This document shows, piece after piece, positions 36,798 to 38,500 of a DNA stretch of 38,500 nucleotides. Origin of the DNA: Prorocentrum cordatum (taxonomy: Eukaryota > Sar > Dinophyceae > Prorocentrales > Prorocentraceae). Location: positions 191,501 through 230,000 of the forward strand of contig CAUYUJ010011459.1 in NCBI GenBank assembly GCA_963575745.1. The letters are read 5' to 3'. Position 1 is the first letter of the stretch. Every line of letters starts with the position of its first letter. The notes under the pieces were generated by a model. It was not told where the DNA came from, did no database searches, and saw only the letters and a list, made by a program, of their open reading frames with translations. Both the position numbers and the translations under genes were made by a program.

Positions 36798-37200
36798 GTT
36801 CCTCCTCCTCCTCTTCGCCTCCTCCTCCTCCTCCTCCTCCTCCTCCTCCTCCTCCTCCTCCTCCTCCTTTCTCCTCCTCATACTCCTCCTTTTCCCTCCT
36901 CCTCCCCCCCTTCCCCCTCGGGTGAGGAAGGGTCGCTGCCCAAAACAAGCATCGCTTTCAACGGAAAATCTGACCTGGGCTCCATAACGGACTTCGGGGG
37001 CTCATCGCAGCGCGCGGGCCGCCCAAACACCCATTCCAACTGAAACGCTGACGTCGCCGAAAAGTTGCCCAGACCACGGCCCCAACGCACGGGGAAGGAG
37101 GGGGGAGTGAGGAGGGGGGTGGGAGGAGCAGCAGCAGCAGGAGGAACAGGATGAGGAGGAGGAGGAGGACGGGAGGACGCGGAGAAAAAAGGAGAAGAAG
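36798..37200 (+). repeat. (CTC)n and facing (GGA)n tracts
   Basis: CTC triplets at 36,798-36,905 and GGA/GCA triplets at 37,088-37,200, separated by about 180 bp of unique sequence. This again is a pyrimidine tract facing a purine tract, as at 19.28-19.65 kb. Confidence 0.85.
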
Positions 37201-37216
37201 GATTTTTGTTTGCAAG

Positions 37217-37398
37217 GCGATTGCAATTTCAGCGATCGGCACAACGTGAACCAACCAAATCTGGCAATAACCAACGAGCTGACAGCGACACGACCAGATT
37301 TTCATCGACAACGCAACGAATTTGCACCCGAAAACGAAAGACAAACCATAAACACAGGCACGTGTACGCATCGGCCGTTTCATGCGAAACCACGGTAA
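37217..37398 (+). CDS. Weak candidate exon, Asn/Arg-rich
   Basis: After TTTGCAAG the + frame reads CNFSDRHNVNQPNLAITNEL, TATRPDFHRQRNEFAPENER and THRPFHAKPR then TAA, in lower-GC DNA. It could be a terminal exon on + or simply chance; the antisense frame is hydrophobic and also open. Confidence 0.2.
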
Positions 37399-37401
37399 AT
37401 T

Positions 37402-37454
37402 AGACTTCCCCGGAACGGAAGTCTAAGCGGGACACCGAAGTCTAAAAAAATAGC
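37402..37454. repeat. Terminal palindrome module, high-coordinate end
   Basis: AGACTTCC-CCGGAAC-GGAAGTCT (37,402-37,424), then GAAGTCTAAAAAAATAGC (37,437-37,454) touching the inferred splice donor. The palindrome differs from the one at 18,591-18,613 mainly in its 7 bp loop. The GAAGTCTA...TAG arm is the inverse of the arm at 18,581-18,597. Confidence 0.85.
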
Positions 37455-38216
37455 CTTCCGGATGCTGTGGGTTCTAGGGCGCGGGCATTCATCGGCCACC
37501 GAGCGATCGCGCGACAAGTTCAGTTGCAGGTCGCCATTAAACTTGGCCGCCATGTTGAGCAACAACAGCGGTTGGCCCGTGCGTGATCGACATTTCTCGA
37601 TGTTGTCTGCTCCCCAGACAGAAACCACAGCCTCCGCCGTCTTGGGCGCGTTCGTCAGGGAGCCATCCACGAGGTGCACATCTGCAACTGGAGGGTGGCC
37701 GGCAGGAGTGCGCGTGTCTGACGCTGAATGAACCACTTCCGCGATGTCGAAGCAACGACGCGACTTGATGTTCATCATCTGCGCAACAGTAGTCTGTGGA
37801 GCCGGTGCCGATGCCAGCGATGTCTCCTCTTGAGAGCTCTGAAGGACAGGAGTGCACCGCGCGCGCTTGAGGCCGACGACCGCACGAATAGACGCGCGCA
37901 TGTAAGCGTCTTACTGCAGGCTGTCCAAGCCGGCTCCGGAGATTTTCCATGCTGCGAGCGGGGGGAATTTCAGGAGTGCAGCCTTCACGTCTGGTGTAGT
38001 TCCTTTGATGATGCCCTCGCACTAATGCTCCGAGTTATCGCCAAGCAGAATGCATGCGAATCGCGTTTTCTCGATCATCTGGCCATTCTGCCTGCTCTCG
38101 TAAGAGCATGTAGCCTTTCTGGGCTTGTGCGCACGCGCCAGGAAGTCTCGAGTTTTGGCGCTGCTCTTCGTGAGATTACCAAGCGCGGGCGTTGGCTGCT
38201 CTGGAGTAGCAGCCAT
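37455..38216 (-). pseudogene. N-terminal half of split gene, OB-fold-like, two in-frame stops
   Basis: From ATG at 38,216 the minus frame reads MAATPEQPTPALGNLTKSSA, EKTRFACILLGDNSEH, a TAG stop (38,022-38,024), then CEGIIKGTTPDVKAALLKF, AAWKISGAGLDSLQ, a TAA stop (37,911-37,913), and DAYMRASIRAVVGLKRARC, KSRRCFDIAEVVHSASD, PVADVHLVDGSL, EAVVSVWGADNIEKC, LLLLNMAAKFNGDLQLNLS and HSIRK. All of this is in one frame, so the stops are point changes inside an otherwise preserved sequence. The DVHLVDGS...VSVWG...L.NMAAKFNG segment has the strand pattern of RPA-type single-strand-binding OB folds. That assignment is inference; the family itself is known to me only as uncharacterised dinoflagellate proteins. 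It continues at 18,570. Confidence 0.6.
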
Positions 38217-38227
38217 GGTTGCCGACC

Positions 38228-38360
38228 TTGAGTAACGCCGTGGAGGGCGCAGTGAGACAGGCTGAGTAGCGCCGTGCAAGGCGCGGTGACACAGGCTGAG
38301 CAGCGCCGCGCAGGGCACGGCGCCACTGGCTGAGCAAGACCGCGCATGGCACGGCGGCGC
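38228..38360 (-). repeat. 34 bp tandem repeat, 3.8 units, upstream of the split gene
   Basis: CTGAGTAGCGCCGTGCAAGG-type units start at 38,228, 38,262, 38,296 and 38,330, an exact 34 bp period. It lies 12 bp upstream of the inferred ATG of the minus-strand gene. Because 34 is not a multiple of three, it is unlikely to be a coding repeat. The last 140 bp of the window show nothing else. Confidence 0.85.
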
Positions 38361-38500
38361 GTCTGGCGGCACACGCGTAGCACAAGAAATCTTTTGGAAC
38401 CAGAATCGCAATGGTTTGAAACCTGATGTAGCCCCAAAGGAGACGCTGCTATCCATGGATTAAACTCCGAGCGACGCACTGCTATCAATGTAGCTTCGAC

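Larger units (their letters stand above)
18571..37454 (-). mobile_element. 18,884 bp intron-like insertion splitting the minus-strand gene
   Basis: On the minus strand the N-terminal exon ends CGGAAG at 37,455 and the C-terminal exon starts GCTCTGGGA at 18,570. The interval between begins GCTATTTTTTTAGACTTC and ends ACTTCTGGAG, so both junctions read AG|GCT and the bases GGA(A)GGCT are directly repeated. Removing it joins THSIRKA to LGMTQLKK in frame. The outermost sequences are inverted copies (CTATTTTTTTAGACTTC versus CTATTTTTATAGACTTC, 16 of 17 identical). It contains at least four + strand genes and many smaller elements. Whether it moved as one unit, grew from a small introner by nested insertions, or is a giant intron cannot be told from sequence alone. 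Confidence 0.5.

Noticed and set aside
18571-37454. Retrovirus- or LTR-type element spanning the interval
   Set aside because: No long terminal repeats, reverse transcriptase (YxDD) or integrase signature is visible, and the ends are inverted rather than direct repeats.

Overview
This window looks like nuclear DNA of a dinoflagellate. The grounds are: very GC-rich sequence packed with trinucleotide microsatellites; coding stretches that make sense only as short exons; introns that carry terminal inverted repeats and flanking direct repeats (introner-like); and several proteins that match, from general knowledge, multi-copy families known only as predicted dinoflagellate proteins. No bacterial operon, ribosome-binding site, rRNA, tRNA or CRISPR array is visible. 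Exon boundaries are read by eye; many are good to only a few bases, and non-GT donors are likely.

Region 1-17.6 kb is mostly repeats and gene-poor. It holds a triplicated ~650 bp unit with swollen CCG cores, a minus-strand coiled-coil gene near 3.0-4.3 kb, an array encoding either a Cys/Gly-rich or a Pro/Gln-rich protein (7.7-8.25 kb), three related palindromes (8.6-8.7 kb), a 640 bp GAT array (10.1-10.76 kb), an extremely GC-rich block with ambiguous ORFs (12.1-14.5 kb) and an AT-rich patch (15.84-16.4 kb).

Region 17.6-38.4 kb holds the main result. A minus-strand gene is cut in two. Its N-terminal half lies at 38,216-37,455 and its C-terminal half at 18,570-17,628. The halves are on the same strand, in the right order, and join in frame. 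Both junctions read AG|GCT, and both have the same palindromic AGACTTCC...GGAAGTCT module just inside the break. The 18,884 bp between them is either a giant introner-type intron or a large insertion. The host gene is decayed, with two in-frame stops and a frameshift.

Inside that 18.9 kb all recognisable genes run the other way (+). They are a chain of exons at 19.9-25.26 kb; an SR-like exon at 26.04 kb; a two-exon cytosine-C5-methyltransferase-like gene (26.56-27.67 kb); a multi-exon gene of unknown function (28.69-31.87 kb); a small repeat-coded exon (32.5 kb); and a multi-exon gene of a transposase-like dinoflagellate family (33.38-35.72 kb). Many introns carry inverted-repeat elements: an inverted pair of 130 bp elements, a 176 bp element, 137 and ~115 bp elements, and foldbacks. 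Eight arrays of a 10 bp unit related to AACCATAAGA occur only in this interval, always in the same orientation. Most lie 35-110 bp after an exon end or stop codon.
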